Source of the DNA: Flavihumibacter petaseus NBRC 106054
GTDB taxonomy: Bacteria; Bacteroidota; Bacteroidia; Chitinophagales; Chitinophagaceae
DNA length: 64,000 bases
Direction of reading: 5' to 3'
Assembly: GCF_000974785.1 (NCBI RefSeq)
Contig: NZ_BBWV01000001.1
Span: forward strand, 930,001-994,000
Below, in pieces: positions 55,364-64,000 of this stretch. Below the pieces are notes generated by a model, which saw only the letters and a list, made by a program, of their open reading frames with translations, was not told the DNA's origin and searched no databases. The translations under genes and the position numbers were made by a program. Position 1 is the first letter of the stretch. Every line of letters starts with the position of its first letter.

Positions 55364-56266
55364 ATGCTGATTTCGGAGAAAACGCGCAAAATCAAGCCTT
55401 CATTTGAAGCAGTCCCGCTCAATGGTTCACAGTCTTTCCAGGTAAGGGGATTTGTGCTGGAAGCCTTTGACGCCCAGTACCATTTCCATCCCGAATATGA
55501 GTTGACGCTGATTGAGAAAGGGGAAGGAAAAAGATTCGTGGGCAACCACCTTGACCTGTTTTTTGAGGGAGAGCTCGTATTACTGGGACCGAACCTGCCA
55601 CATTGCTGGCGAAACGACCCGGTAATAAAAGGCTCGGTGAATGCTATCTCGGTGGTGGTGCAGTTCATGCCTGACTTCCTCGGGGACCAATTCTTCTCGA
55701 AACCGGAGTTGGGAAGAATCCGGCAACTCCTGGAAAACAGTCATACCGGGCTGATCTTTCCGGCAGAGGGCAATGCATCCGCAAGGCAAAAGATGATTGT
55801 CCTGAACGAAACGGAGGACTATTTTGAAAGGCTGGTTTTACTGCTTGCCCTGCTCCAGGAATTATCGTTCCGTGAGGACAGCATGCCGCTGGACACATCA
55901 TCCAGGAACAGTCGCCGGCCCAACGCGGAGCAGGCGCGTGTTACGCCGGTGTTGTCTTATATCATCGACCATTTCCGGGAAGAATGTACCCTACAACAAG
56001 CAGCAAAGGTGGCCAATATGACCACCAATGCATTTTGTAAGTATTTTAAGAAGACCACCCGTAAAACGTTTATGGAGATGGTGATCGACTACCGGCTCAA
56101 TTATGCCATGGCACAACTGGTGCATACTGATAAACCTGTTTCCCATATTTGTTTTGAGAGCGGATTCAATGACATCACGCACTTCAGCCGGATGTTCAAA
56201 ACAAAACTAAAATCCACTCCCCTGCAGTACCGGCAGCAATTCCGGAAAGAAATGCAACTCCTATAG
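55364..56266 (+). CDS. AraC-family regulator with N-terminal cupin
   Basis: 300 residues. The N-terminal cupin (YHFHPEYELTLIEKGEG, VLLGPNLPHCWRND) should bind a small ligand; the C-terminal two helix-turn-helix units (TLQQAAKVANMTTNAFCKYF, and VSHICFESGFNDITHFSRMF) bind DNA. It is divergent from the PhyH gene, suggesting that it controls it. Its stop (TAG 56264-56266) overlaps the minus-strand stop of the PDZ gene in the palindrome CTATAG. Confidence 0.92.
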   Translation: MLISEKTRKIKPSFEAVPLNGSQSFQVRGFVLEAFDAQYHFHPEYELTLIEKGEGKRFVGNHLDLFFEGELVLLGPNLPHCWRNDPVIKGSVNAISVVVQFMPDFLGDQFFSKPELGRIRQLLENSHTGLIFPAEGNASARQKMIVLNETEDYFERLVLLLALLQELSFREDSMPLDTSSRNSRRPNAEQARVTPVLSYIIDHFREECTLQQAAKVANMTTNAFCKYFKKTTRKTFMEMVIDYRLNYAMAQLVHTDKPVSHICFESGFNDITHFSRMFKTKLKSTPLQYRQQFRKEMQLL

Positions 56267-57307
56267 TTCTGCGGTTTTCAGCTTACGCGGGATCTTGAGA
56301 TCCGCCTGCATTTCTTTCCCGTCCCGCAGGAACTTTACCGGCATGGATGCTTTTTTTGCCTGTCTTGCAGCACGGGTTATGGTTACCAGTTCATTCACAC
56401 TGTTTACCGGTGTGGCATCCAGCGCGATGATGATATCATCTTCTTTCAGTCCGGCTTTTTCGGCTGCAGATTCGTCATCAATATCCAGCACTTTTACGCC
56501 TTTGCCATCGTCGGTGTCCTGGGCTTTGATACCGATCTTCATTTCCCTTTCGTTCCAGTTGTAGTTGTAATTGTAGTTGAAATCAGGCACTTCAAAATTG
56601 AATGCTTCTGCATGTTCCCTGCGGCCCAGCGTGGCAGTGGTTTTTGCTTCCTTACCGGCGCGCTTATAGGTAACAGTTACCTTGTTGTCCGGCTTCATTT
56701 TCCCGATTGTTTTGCTTAGCACTTCCGGGGAAGTAATCACGGTTTCGTCAACCTTTGTAATGATGTCGCCCTGTTTCAGTCCGGCTTTTTCGGCTGCACT
56801 GCCATCTGTTATTTCGGTGATCACCACACCACCTTCTGTTTTATCGGAACCAACACCGAGAAATGCACGGTCTTCGCTGGTATTAAAGTAATAAAGATTA
56901 TCGCCATCGGGCAGCGTCATGGCGTTTCCCTGGAAGGCTGACCGCGGTGTTCTGGGCGTGGCAAGACGAAGGGTCCTGCCATCTACGATCTCAATATCTT
57001 TTTTGAGAACAGCAATGTCTTTGTCGTTGAAGGACGAAAGCGGTTTGCCGTTCACCACGATATTGTCACCCTTGAGTTCAATTACGACCTTGATGTCTTT
57101 CGGACCCTTGTCACCCTTTTCACCTTTGTCACCCTTTTCGCCTTTATCCCCTTTATCGCCTTTATCGCCTTTCCATTTGATGATCAGCTGATCATATTCA
57201 CCCAGTTGATCTTTCTGGACAGTAGCAGGTTTTTTCTGAGCAGAAAGTGCTCCTGATGTAAGCACCAGGCAAGCCAGCGCCAGGCCGGTTAACACGTTTT
57301 TTTTCAT
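56261..57307 (-). CDS. secreted double-PDZ protein with collagen-like tract
   Basis: 348 residues. Signal peptide to about ALSAQ (24), then eight Gly-X-Lys triplets at residues 47-70 (GDKGDKGDKGEK and on), an unclassified middle, and two PDZ domains (about 145-230, FLGVGSDKTEGGVVITEI; and about 250-340, IGIKAQDTDDGKGVKVLDI). There is no protease domain, so it differs from DegP/HtrA: PDZ parts bind exposed C-termini. A promoter with an operator-like inverted repeat precedes it. Confidence 0.88.
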   Translation of the reverse strand: MKKNVLTGLALACLVLTSGALSAQKKPATVQKDQLGEYDQLIIKWKGDKGDKGDKGEKGDKGEKGDKGPKDIKVVIELKGDNIVVNGKPLSSFNDKDIAVLKKDIEIVDGRTLRLATPRTPRSAFQGNAMTLPDGDNLYYFNTSEDRAFLGVGSDKTEGGVVITEITDGSAAEKAGLKQGDIITKVDETVITSPEVLSKTIGKMKPDNKVTVTYKRAGKEAKTTATLGRREHAEAFNFEVPDFNYNYNYNWNEREMKIGIKAQDTDDGKGVKVLDIDDESAAEKAGLKEDDIIIALDATPVNSVNELVTITRAARQAKKASMPVKFLRDGKEMQADLKIPRKLKTAEL

Positions 57308-57327
57308 AAATAATTATTTACGGCTGT

Positions 57328-57368
57328 TTTCGTAGATCAAATATAATCGGTTTGTCCGATCTACGAAA
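57328..57368 (-). promoter_or_regulatory. promoter with 11-bp inverted repeat (operator candidate)
   Basis: On the minus strand TATATTTG (complement of 57338-57345) fits the -7 box, and TTTC (57365-57368), 19 bases upstream, is a near-match to the -33 TTTG. An exact inverted repeat, TTTCGTAGATC (57328-57338) and GATCTACGAAA (57358-57368), covers both elements. A protein bound here would block or steer the polymerase. Confidence 0.55.
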
Positions 57369-57392
57369 TATTTCGCAAATAACTTTCACATT

Positions 57393-60023
57393 TTATTGCG
57401 AGGCCTTTTCGCGGAGTGCTTCAAAGAGTTCCGGGAACCGGCTGCTGTCCTGTCCGCCTGCCGTAGCCAGGGCTTTCTGGCCGCCCCCTCCGCCTTTGAT
57501 CAACGGTGCTGCAACCTCTTTGATCAGCTTGCCGGCATCAAGTCCTTTTTCTGTTACCAGCAAATCTGAGAAGGAAATGGCTACATAGGCTTTATCACCA
57601 ATGGTGGTGGCGAGTACAATCGCCGCCCGGTCCAGCCCGGCTTTCAGGTCAAAACAAAGTTTCTTCAGGGCATCCGGCTGGCTTACTTCCACCGTCGCCG
57701 CGAGAAACTGGGTGCCGTTCAGATTTTCCACTTGGGTAAGGAGCTCCTGCTTCAGGCTGTTCAGGGCTTTTTGTTCCAGGGCTTCAAGTTGTTTGCGGAG
57801 TTGCTGGTTGTCTGCAACAGCAGACTCGGCAGCTTTGACGATATCAGCAGGATGTTTCAGCACTTCCCGGATTTTGTGAAGCTGCTCCAGTTGGGTACTG
57901 ATCCAGGTTTCTGCTGCAGTGCCCGCAACCGCTTCAATCCTTCTTACACCGGCAGCCACGGCAGCTTCATGCTTCAGTTTGAAAGTGCCGAGTTCGCCGG
58001 TTGCGGACACATGGGTACCGCCGCACAATTCGACACTGTACCGTTTGTCCATTACCACTACCCGCACGATATCTGAATATTTTTCCCCGAAAAGGGCCAT
58101 GGCGCCAAGCTTCAGCGCATCCTCCTTGGGCATTTCACTGATCTCAACCGGAATATTGCAGCGGATCTTTTCGTTCACGATCGCCTCAATCTGTGCCAGC
58201 TCGCTTTCAGTCGGTTTAGAGAAATGAGCGAAGTCAAAACGCAGGTGCTCATCATTCACCAACGATCCCTTCTGCACAACATGATTTCCCAGAACCTGGC
58301 GCAATGCCGCATGCAGCAGGTGCGTGGCGGAGTGATGGGCTTCGGTTTTCTTTCTCCTGCTGCCTTCTACTTTGGCAACAACGGGCGCCGTAATATTTAC
58401 AGGGAGTTTGCTGACGAAATGAACGATCAGGTCATTCTCCTTTTTGGTATCCACCACCTGGATCATTTCACCCATGAAACTGAGGGTACCGGTATCGCCT
58501 ACCTGACCACCACTTTCAGCATAAAACGGCGTAGCCGCCAGCACCAGCTGGAAGGACTCTTTTCCTTTGGCTTTTACTTTCCGGTAACGGAGTACTTTGG
58601 TAGAGATCTCGAGTGAGTCGTATCCCACAAATTCCATCAACTGACCATTTGAAAGAATCACCCAATCTTCAGTATCGATGGCAGTTGCCTGGCGGCTCCT
58701 GTCTTTTTGCATCAGCAGTTCCTGGTCGAAGCCCGGCTTGTCGATGGTCACGGCATTCTCAGCAGCGATCAGCATGCTGAGGTCGATCGGAAAACCAAAA
58801 GTGTCATATAATTCAAAGGCCGCAGCACCGCTGATGGTCTGGTTGCCATTTTTAGCGGCCTGGATCACATCATCCATTTTGCGCAGCCCTTTATCAAGGG
58901 TGCGGAGGAAAGCTTCCTCTTCTTCCCTGATCACTTTGGCAACAAATTCCTGCTGATTGATCAGTTCAGGAAATACGTGTTCAAACTGCTTCGCGAGACC
59001 GGGAAGCAACTGATGCAGCAGGGGCTGCTTGTAATCAAGATAAGAATAGTAGTAGCGGACAGCCCGGCGAAGGATGCGGCGGATCACATACCCTGCATCC
59101 TTATTGGAGGGTAGCTGACCATCTGCAATGGTGAAGGCAATAGCCCTTATATGGTCTGCCAGAACGCGGAAAGCCACATCACTCTTGCTGTCACCGAAAC
59201 CATATTGTTTGCCGGTCAGCTGCGCTGTGGTGGCAATTGTTCCGGTGAATATATCTGTATCGTAGTTGGATTGTTTGTTCTGCAGAACCCGGACCAGGCG
59301 TTCAAAGCCCATTCCCGTATCAACGTGCTGCGCCGGAAGCGGGGTAAGCGATTTATCCTTCAGGCGGTTGAACTGCATGAATACATTGTTCCAGATCTCG
59401 ATCACCTGCGGGTGGTCATTGTTCACCAGGGTTTTTCCGTCAACTGCTGCGCGTTCCGTATCTGGCCGGCAATCCACATGGATCTCCGTACAGGGTCCGC
59501 AGGGACCGGTGTCACCCATTTCCCAGAAATTGTCCTTTTTACTTCCTGTCAGGATCCTGTCTTCAGCGATCCATTTCTTCCATTCTTCATAAGCCTCTTC
59601 ATCTTTGGGAAGATGCTCCGCAGCATCGCCTTCAAATACGGTCACATATATGCGATCTTTATCGATCCCCAGAACGGCCGTCAGCAACTCCCAGCTCCAC
59701 GCGATTGCATCTTTTTTGAAATAGTCGCCGAAGCTCCAGTTGCCGAGCATCTCGAACATGGTATGGTGATAGGTATCCACGCCCACTTCTTCCAGGTCAT
59801 TGTGCTTGCCACTCACCCGCAGGCATTTCTGTGTGTCAGCCACACGCTTGCTGGGCGGGACGCGGTTTCCAAGGAAAAAATCCTTGAACTGGTTCATTCC
59901 GGCATTCGTGAAAAGCAGCGTCGGATCATTCTTCACAACGATCGGTGCAGAGGGCACGATCGTATGTCCTTTAGAAGCAAAAAAATCGAGAAAGCTTTGT
60001 CTTATTTCAGCACTCGTGCGCAT
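57393..60023 (-). CDS. alaS: alanyl-tRNA synthetase
   Basis: 876 residues, full length. Class II catalytic domain at the N-terminus (FLDFFASKGHTIVPSAPIV, FTNAGMNQFKDFFLG, TYHHTMFEMLGNWSFGDYF). The editing domain has the zinc-binding HHSATHLLHAAL and CGGTHVSATGEL motifs. The C-terminal oligomerisation and C-Ala parts follow, ending GGGGGQKALATAGG. It charges tRNA(Ala) and hydrolyses mischarged Ser and Gly. Confidence 0.97.
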   Translation of the reverse strand: MRTSAEIRQSFLDFFASKGHTIVPSAPIVVKNDPTLLFTNAGMNQFKDFFLGNRVPPSKRVADTQKCLRVSGKHNDLEEVGVDTYHHTMFEMLGNWSFGDYFKKDAIAWSWELLTAVLGIDKDRIYVTVFEGDAAEHLPKDEEAYEEWKKWIAEDRILTGSKKDNFWEMGDTGPCGPCTEIHVDCRPDTERAAVDGKTLVNNDHPQVIEIWNNVFMQFNRLKDKSLTPLPAQHVDTGMGFERLVRVLQNKQSNYDTDIFTGTIATTAQLTGKQYGFGDSKSDVAFRVLADHIRAIAFTIADGQLPSNKDAGYVIRRILRRAVRYYYSYLDYKQPLLHQLLPGLAKQFEHVFPELINQQEFVAKVIREEEEAFLRTLDKGLRKMDDVIQAAKNGNQTISGAAAFELYDTFGFPIDLSMLIAAENAVTIDKPGFDQELLMQKDRSRQATAIDTEDWVILSNGQLMEFVGYDSLEISTKVLRYRKVKAKGKESFQLVLAATPFYAESGGQVGDTGTLSFMGEMIQVVDTKKENDLIVHFVSKLPVNITAPVVAKVEGSRRKKTEAHHSATHLLHAALRQVLGNHVVQKGSLVNDEHLRFDFAHFSKPTESELAQIEAIVNEKIRCNIPVEISEMPKEDALKLGAMALFGEKYSDIVRVVVMDKRYSVELCGGTHVSATGELGTFKLKHEAAVAAGVRRIEAVAGTAAETWISTQLEQLHKIREVLKHPADIVKAAESAVADNQQLRKQLEALEQKALNSLKQELLTQVENLNGTQFLAATVEVSQPDALKKLCFDLKAGLDRAAIVLATTIGDKAYVAISFSDLLVTEKGLDAGKLIKEVAAPLIKGGGGGQKALATAGGQDSSRFPELFEALREKASQ

Positions 60024-60064
60024 AAATTCGGAATGATTCTTGGTTATTTTGTTCCTTCCCCCGC

Positions 60065-60072
60065 TATATTTG
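60065..60072 (+). promoter_or_regulatory. -7 box of the M23 peptidase gene
   Basis: TATATTTG fits TAnnTTTG, 52 bases before the ATG at 60125. No -33 match at the best spacing. Confidence 0.4.
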
Positions 60073-60091
60073 TAGCCGCCGGTGAGGTTTG

Positions 60092-60122
60092 CAAAGCTAA
60101 GGAAATGAGGCCGAGCGCCTAA
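60092..60122 (-). promoter_or_regulatory. alaS promoter candidate
   Basis: Minus strand TAGCTTTG (complement of 60092-60099) fits TAnnTTTG, with TTTA about 20 bases upstream in place of TTTG. The leader to the alaS ATG would be about 63 bases. It lies beyond the divergent M23 -7 box, so the two promoters overlap. Confidence 0.45.
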
Positions 60123-60124
60123 AT

Positions 60125-61096
60125 ATGAAAAAAATCAAATATTTCTATAACCCTACTACCCTCCGGTATGAAAAACTGGAAACACCCCTTCGGGTGAAAT
60201 TACTCCGGGCATTGGGTTTCATCGCTGCAAGCCTCGTTACCGCTTTGATCATCGTCTCCATTGCCTTTCAATACCTCGACAGTCCCAAAGAAAAGATCCT
60301 CCGGCAACAATATGAGAAGGCCAGTGAGAACATGGATTTCCTGTCGGGCCAGGTGCGCAAGCTCCAGCAGCAGATGGTGGAGCTGGAGAAGCGGGACAAT
60401 GAAGTGTACCGGTCCATCTTTGAAGCCAGTCCCATTCCCGACAGCGCAAGGGTGAAGGAAATGGAAAAGCTGAAAGAATTGCAGCTGGTGCAGGCTATGG
60501 ATGCAGGAGACCTCTATGCGGATATCGTTCATACCCTGAATAACCTGAACAAGCGGGTTGCCTACCAGAACAAGTCTTACGATGACATCGAAGGATTCAT
60601 TAAAAACAAGGAGATCCTGCTGGCTTGTACACCTGCCATTCAGCCGGTGAGCAACAAGGATCTTAACCGCATCGCCTCGGGGTTCGGTTATCGCATCGAT
60701 CCTGTTTACAAAACGGTTAAAATGCATGCGGGGCTCGATTTTGCAGCACCCCAGGGCACCCCGATCTACGCCACGGCAAATGGAACAGTAAAACTTGCAG
60801 GCAATACCGGCAACGGTTACGGGAATCACGTTGTGGTAAATCATGGCTACGGCTACGAAACCCTGTATGGGCATATGTACCGGGTAAAAGCTGCATCCGG
60901 ACAAAAGATCAAACGCGGTGAGATCATCGGTTACGTGGGCAGTACAGGTAAATCTACCGGTCCCCACCTCCACTATGAGGTCCACAAAAACGGCAAACGC
61001 ATTGATCCTGCCTATTTCTTTTTCAATGATCTTACGCCTGAGCAGTACGACCGCCTGCTGAAGATGGCTGCCGCCAGCAACCAGAGTTTTGACTGA
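60125..61096 (+). CDS. M23 family metallopeptidase
   Basis: 323 residues. One membrane anchor near 30-50 (FIAASLVTALIIVSIAFQYL), a coiled coil (about 60-100), and a C-terminal LytM domain with the zinc ligands in HAGLDFAAPQGTPI (HxxxD) and the HLHYEVH motif (HxH). All ligands are present, so it should be an active peptidoglycan endopeptidase on the outer face of the inner membrane. Divergent from alaS. Confidence 0.92.
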   Translation: MKKIKYFYNPTTLRYEKLETPLRVKLLRALGFIAASLVTALIIVSIAFQYLDSPKEKILRQQYEKASENMDFLSGQVRKLQQQMVELEKRDNEVYRSIFEASPIPDSARVKEMEKLKELQLVQAMDAGDLYADIVHTLNNLNKRVAYQNKSYDDIEGFIKNKEILLACTPAIQPVSNKDLNRIASGFGYRIDPVYKTVKMHAGLDFAAPQGTPIYATANGTVKLAGNTGNGYGNHVVVNHGYGYETLYGHMYRVKAASGQKIKRGEIIGYVGSTGKSTGPHLHYEVHKNGKRIDPAYFFFNDLTPEQYDRLLKMAAASNQSFD

Positions 61097-61164
61097 TCTT
61101 CCTCATTTTTTCAACATAGCCAGTTCGGCCGGATTATTGTGGCAAAGCTGGAGTAAATTGTATT

Positions 61165-61848
61165 GTGAAAAAAGCCCATCAGCAAATCAGCCTGGACTTT
61201 GGTTTTGAAGAACCATCGTTACCGGAAGCCGGTTTACCAGAGGATTCACCCCTGGCAAACGGAACGGATAAGGCTGCAGCCGAAGGGATTTCTGTAGACG
61301 ACGATATCGTTGTGGCTCCGGCAGCAGTTAAGGCTCCGGCAACTACAAAAGCCCCGGCCAGGCTGACCATCACGGACGAAACGACAGTCCTGACCATCCG
61401 CAAGAAGCCCGGCAGAAAAGAAAAGGAAAAAGTCTGGAAGTCTGCCACGAACGGCAAAAGAGGAAGAAAATCTTTAAAGGAGATCGCTGCAGAAGCTGAC
61501 CTTATCGAGATCCCGCCTGATGATATCCTGTTTACCAAACAATATTACAGCATCGGCGATGTGGGCAATATGTTCCGGATGAACCCTTCACTTATCCGAA
61601 CCTGGAGTAATGAGTTTGAGCAATTGCTTCAGCCCCGTAAAAACAGGAAAGGCGACCGCTTTTTCCGCCCGGAGGACGTGAAGACCCTCCACCTGATCTA
61701 CCATCTTATCCGCGTAAGAAAGTTTACGCTGGAAGGGGCGAAAGAGCATTTGAAAATGCAGCAAAAGAAAATCCAGAAACAATTTGAAGTGATCCAGGCG
61801 CTGCAGCAGTTCAGGGCATTTCTCCTTGAGCTGAAGCAGAATCTCTGA
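61165..61848 (+). CDS. MerR-family transcriptional regulator
   Basis: 227 residues from GTG 61165. A long low-complexity N-terminal part (Ala, Pro, Glu and Lys-rich, about 1-110) precedes a MerR helix-turn-helix (YYSIGDVGNMFRMNPSLIRT, then WSNEFEQ..RFFRPEDVKTLHLIY). No cysteine effector site is seen, so it probably does not sense metals. The target is unknown. Confidence 0.85.
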   Translation: MKKAHQQISLDFGFEEPSLPEAGLPEDSPLANGTDKAAAEGISVDDDIVVAPAAVKAPATTKAPARLTITDETTVLTIRKKPGRKEKEKVWKSATNGKRGRKSLKEIAAEADLIEIPPDDILFTKQYYSIGDVGNMFRMNPSLIRTWSNEFEQLLQPRKNRKGDRFFRPEDVKTLHLIYHLIRVRKFTLEGAKEHLKMQQKKIQKQFEVIQALQQFRAFLLELKQNL

Positions 61849-61854
61849 GCCGGC

Positions 61855-62937
61855 TCAGGAGCGGATTAAGACTTCTTTGACTTCTCCCGCGAGCTCAACC
61901 TGCAGCGATTCCAGCAGGCGAAGTATATCCAGGTTGACTGTCTGCTTCAACTGGTTAAAGTCAGCAACAGGAATGATGCCCGTGTAGTATTCCACATGTA
62001 TAAGAAAAGCATTGCCCGTAATATCACTCAGATAGGTAACATAATTTTCGATTGCCGGATGCGAGAGTATCGATTTGATCCCGGCAATTGCATGATCAAG
62101 TTTTACAGAGGATGTCTGGAGGGATATTTCCAGCTTAAGATCAGCGCGGCGGAAGGTGCGCAGCGTCAGGTTATCCATGATGCTGTCTACCATCTGTTTG
62201 TTGGGCACCGTCACAAATGTTTTCTGGTCGGTACGGATACGGGTGCTGCGCAGTCCGATCTTTTCTACCGTACCCGTAATGGACTGCACTTTCACCAGGT
62301 CACCTACATGGAACGGTTTGTCGAAGAAAATAATGAAGGAGGCGATCAGGTTTTCAAGGCTTTCCCTGGCCGCAAGGGCGAGGGCACCGGCAACGATACT
62401 AAGACCGGCGAGATAGGTAGTAATGTTCTTGTTAAATGAAAAACGGATAACCAGCAGTATCCCGATGATCACCAGGATTGCTTTGAAAAAATCCTTGAAG
62501 AACACCACCATCTGGTTATCTGCCGTATCGGTTGTCAGGTTTGCCCGTTGCTCCATGAGCATGGCGATAAAATCGATGATGCGGCGCAGGAGCCAGATGA
62601 AGATCACGACAAAAACTCCCTTTGCCAGGCCATCGACAATGCGCCGGAAGCTGATGTGATACACCTCGATGTCGAGTATCGCAGGAAAATTAAGGCTGTC
62701 GAGGGCCAGCATCGTGAAAGTCACGATCAGGAACAGCTGCATGGGTTGCAGCAGCAGTTCTACAAAGCTCTTCTGATCGATCTTCCAGGAACTATGCCGG
62801 ATGAGCCGGAAGAGCACCCTTGAAATGGTTCGTGACAGGTATTTTTTGATGGCAAAAACAAAGGCAATAAAAGTCAGGCAGATCAGCCAGCTTCTGATAC
62901 TATTGCTTAATACTTCATATGACAGCAGGTCATTCAT
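61855..62937 (-). CDS. MscS-family mechanosensitive ion channel
   Basis: 360 residues. About four membrane helices in the first 170 residues, then the pore-lining third helix with the Gly/Ala pattern (LAGLSIVAGALALAARESLENL), the beta domain (VGDLVKVQSITGTVEKIGLRSTRI) and an alpha-beta C-terminus. It should open under membrane tension to release solutes. It shares one base with the stop of the upstream gene (TAATG). Confidence 0.93.
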   Translation of the reverse strand: MNDLLSYEVLSNSIRSWLICLTFIAFVFAIKKYLSRTISRVLFRLIRHSSWKIDQKSFVELLLQPMQLFLIVTFTMLALDSLNFPAILDIEVYHISFRRIVDGLAKGVFVVIFIWLLRRIIDFIAMLMEQRANLTTDTADNQMVVFFKDFFKAILVIIGILLVIRFSFNKNITTYLAGLSIVAGALALAARESLENLIASFIIFFDKPFHVGDLVKVQSITGTVEKIGLRSTRIRTDQKTFVTVPNKQMVDSIMDNLTLRTFRRADLKLEISLQTSSVKLDHAIAGIKSILSHPAIENYVTYLSDITGNAFLIHVEYYTGIIPVADFNQLKQTVNLDILRLLESLQVELAGEVKEVLIRS

Positions 62938-63749
62938 TACTTCGATAAATTGTTAAGCGCATAGATAAAAAGGCTGCCATCCTTCAGGCAATACAGCTTG
63001 TCGATGGTGACCTGCATTTTCTGTACACCGGTTAACTGAGCCGGCATGGCAATCTCCTGTAACTGCAAGGCTCCCGGAACATAACTTTCCAGAAGGGTTC
63101 CTTTTCTGCCGATCACTTTTTTGCCGATTACCTGGAAGTCGGTCCAGCCCAGCAAGGCAACTTTGTTTCTGACGCTTCCGAAGTAGTCCAGCACAAATAA
63201 GCCCTTATTCGGATCATACAGGTATACGAGCCGGTCCGCATCAGCGATCTGTTCGGGGGAAGGAGGATCATCAAAAACATTTCTGAAGTCGACGGTTTCA
63301 CCTATCACATTTCCATTATCATCGAGTCGTTTCAGTTTTGCATCGATTTCGTCATATACCCATACCCCGTTATCGTAGGATTGTGCCACAGCCTTTGCCT
63401 GCAGGATCTGCTGTTTACGCATGTCGATGGTGTTGCGCCTGTTCAGCAGCCGGTCAAGCACTACAACGGTGCCAAAATCACGGTAGAACAAAATCAGCTT
63501 GAGCGGATTCGACACGTCCATAGCATAAAGCTTGCCGAAACGGCGGACATCATTGAAGACAGCCACGGAGTCGCCGGTAGCGGAGAGTTTTTTCAGTTCT
63601 CCTTTCTGGCTAAGCAGGTAATAGTTGCCGAGGTTATCAATCCGGAAATCAGCCAGGTCTTTTCCCACCACAGATACCAATGGAAAGCTGTCCGTCTGCG
63701 CCATTCCGGTAAAGGGAAGCATCAGCAGTATCCATAGAAAATACCTCAT
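62937..63749 (-). CDS. secreted propeller-like hypothetical protein
   Basis: 270 residues with a signal peptide (MRYFLWILLMLPFTGMAQ). Repeating short blocks (DFRIDNLGNYYLLSQKGELK, VYDEIDAKLKRLDDNGNVIG, YDPNKGLFVLDYFG) suggest a beta-propeller. No catalytic motif. It overlaps the LpxH-like gene upstream by 4 bp (ATGA) and the channel gene downstream by 1 bp, so the three are one operon. Confidence 0.78.
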   Translation of the reverse strand: MRYFLWILLMLPFTGMAQTDSFPLVSVVGKDLADFRIDNLGNYYLLSQKGELKKLSATGDSVAVFNDVRRFGKLYAMDVSNPLKLILFYRDFGTVVVLDRLLNRRNTIDMRKQQILQAKAVAQSYDNGVWVYDEIDAKLKRLDDNGNVIGETVDFRNVFDDPPSPEQIADADRLVYLYDPNKGLFVLDYFGSVRNKVALLGWTDFQVIGKKVIGRKGTLLESYVPGALQLQEIAMPAQLTGVQKMQVTIDKLYCLKDGSLFIYALNNLSK

Positions 63750-64000
63750 GGCTGGTAGTATTTGAGTTCCATGTCCTGCCCGTCAAATACTGCATAGCTG
63801 TCATATCGTAACCAGTCGCCGAGGTTGATGTACCTGCTGTTGCCGGGAAGCCGGAAGTCGATGGGCAGGTGGCGGTGACCGAATACAAAGAAATCGTAGT
63901 GTTTGGCCTGCAGTACATCTTTACAATAGGTGATCAGCCACTCATTGTCTTCGCCGAGAAAATGTTCGTCCGTCTGACCCGTAGCGGCGCGGCTTTTCCG
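63746..64000 (-). CDS. UDP-2,3-diacylglucosamine pyrophosphatase-like (LpxH family) protein, partial
   Basis: Only the last 84 residues lie in the window. The segment FFVFGHRHLPIDFRL, with the metal-binding GHRH motif, followed by INLGDWLRYDSYAVFDG, matches the C-terminal part of the calcineurin-like LpxH family used by Bacteroidota in lipid A synthesis. The start is beyond base 64000. It is the first visible gene of the operon running to 61855. Confidence 0.8.
   Translation of the reverse strand, partial: RKSRAATGQTDEHFLGEDNEWLITYCKDVLQAKHYDFFVFGHRHLPIDFRLPGNSRYINLGDWLRYDSYAVFDGQDMELKYYQP

Overview
The window looks like chromosomal DNA of a Bacteroidota member, most likely Chitinophagaceae or a close relative. 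The support is: many genes preceded by TAnnTTTG-type -7 boxes and no convincing Shine-Dalgarno sequences; a secreted lectin/PKD protein ending in a type IX secretion (T9SS type B / gliding-motility-like) sorting domain; HemJ instead of HemG/HemY; many small lipoproteins with Bacteroidota-style signal peptides; and IS-end and REP-like repeats of a kind common in this phylum. No rRNA, tRNA or CRISPR array was found.

Region 1 (1-7.7 kb): a DUF2071 protein, then a divergent regulatory module. A TPR-type HisKA_2 sensor kinase and an NtrC-class response regulator (GAFTGA present) are transcribed leftwards. Rightwards lies a small operon with a lysophospholipase-like hydrolase, an epoxide-hydrolase-like lipoprotein and a secreted cupin. 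The space between them holds a near-consensus -24/-12 (sigma-54) promoter and two mirror-image imperfect palindromes about three helical turns apart, placed like enhancer sites.

Region 2 (7.7-23 kb): an AT-rich accessory island of about 25 small genes, all on the minus strand. Most are unrelated to each other and unrecognised, and many encode secreted proteins or lipoproteins. Recognisable members are DUF1003, a TonB-C-like protein, a SIMPL-domain lipoprotein, a HEAT-like protein and DUF416. Two adjacent genes are broken: one by an ochre stop one codon before its lipobox Ala-Cys, the other by a frameshift plus an amber stop. Tandem repeats resembling insertion-sequence ends lie at the left border.

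Region 3 (23-36 kb): a GC-richer core. A Gfo/Idh/MocA oxidoreductase is followed by a complete heme pathway from glutamyl-tRNA: hemJ-hemH leftwards, and hemA-hemC-hemD-hemE-hemF-hemB-hemL rightwards with tightly overlapping junctions. A ferritin and a divergent AraC-type regulator with a five-cysteine cluster follow, so heme synthesis, iron storage and a candidate sensor lie side by side.

Region 4 (36-64 kb): housekeeping and envelope genes: gyrB, a 67-aa conserved protein, the T9SS lectin, a DUF1080 protein, serS, a lipoprotein cyclophilin, gcvH, a VanZ-like protein, prfA, an amidohydrolase, recO, an MMPL/RND exporter, a TlpA-like lipoprotein, gatB, a PhyH dioxygenase with a divergent AraC regulator, a PDZ protein with a collagen-like tract, alaS, an M23 peptidase, a MerR regulator, an MscS channel, a propeller-like protein and the end of an LpxH-like gene. 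Intergenic spaces here carry a family of 320-370 bp elements with ~55 bp inverted ends, REP-like palindromes, and a possible small RNA on the minus strand at about 45.26-45.35 kb with its own sigma-54-like promoter and intrinsic terminator.
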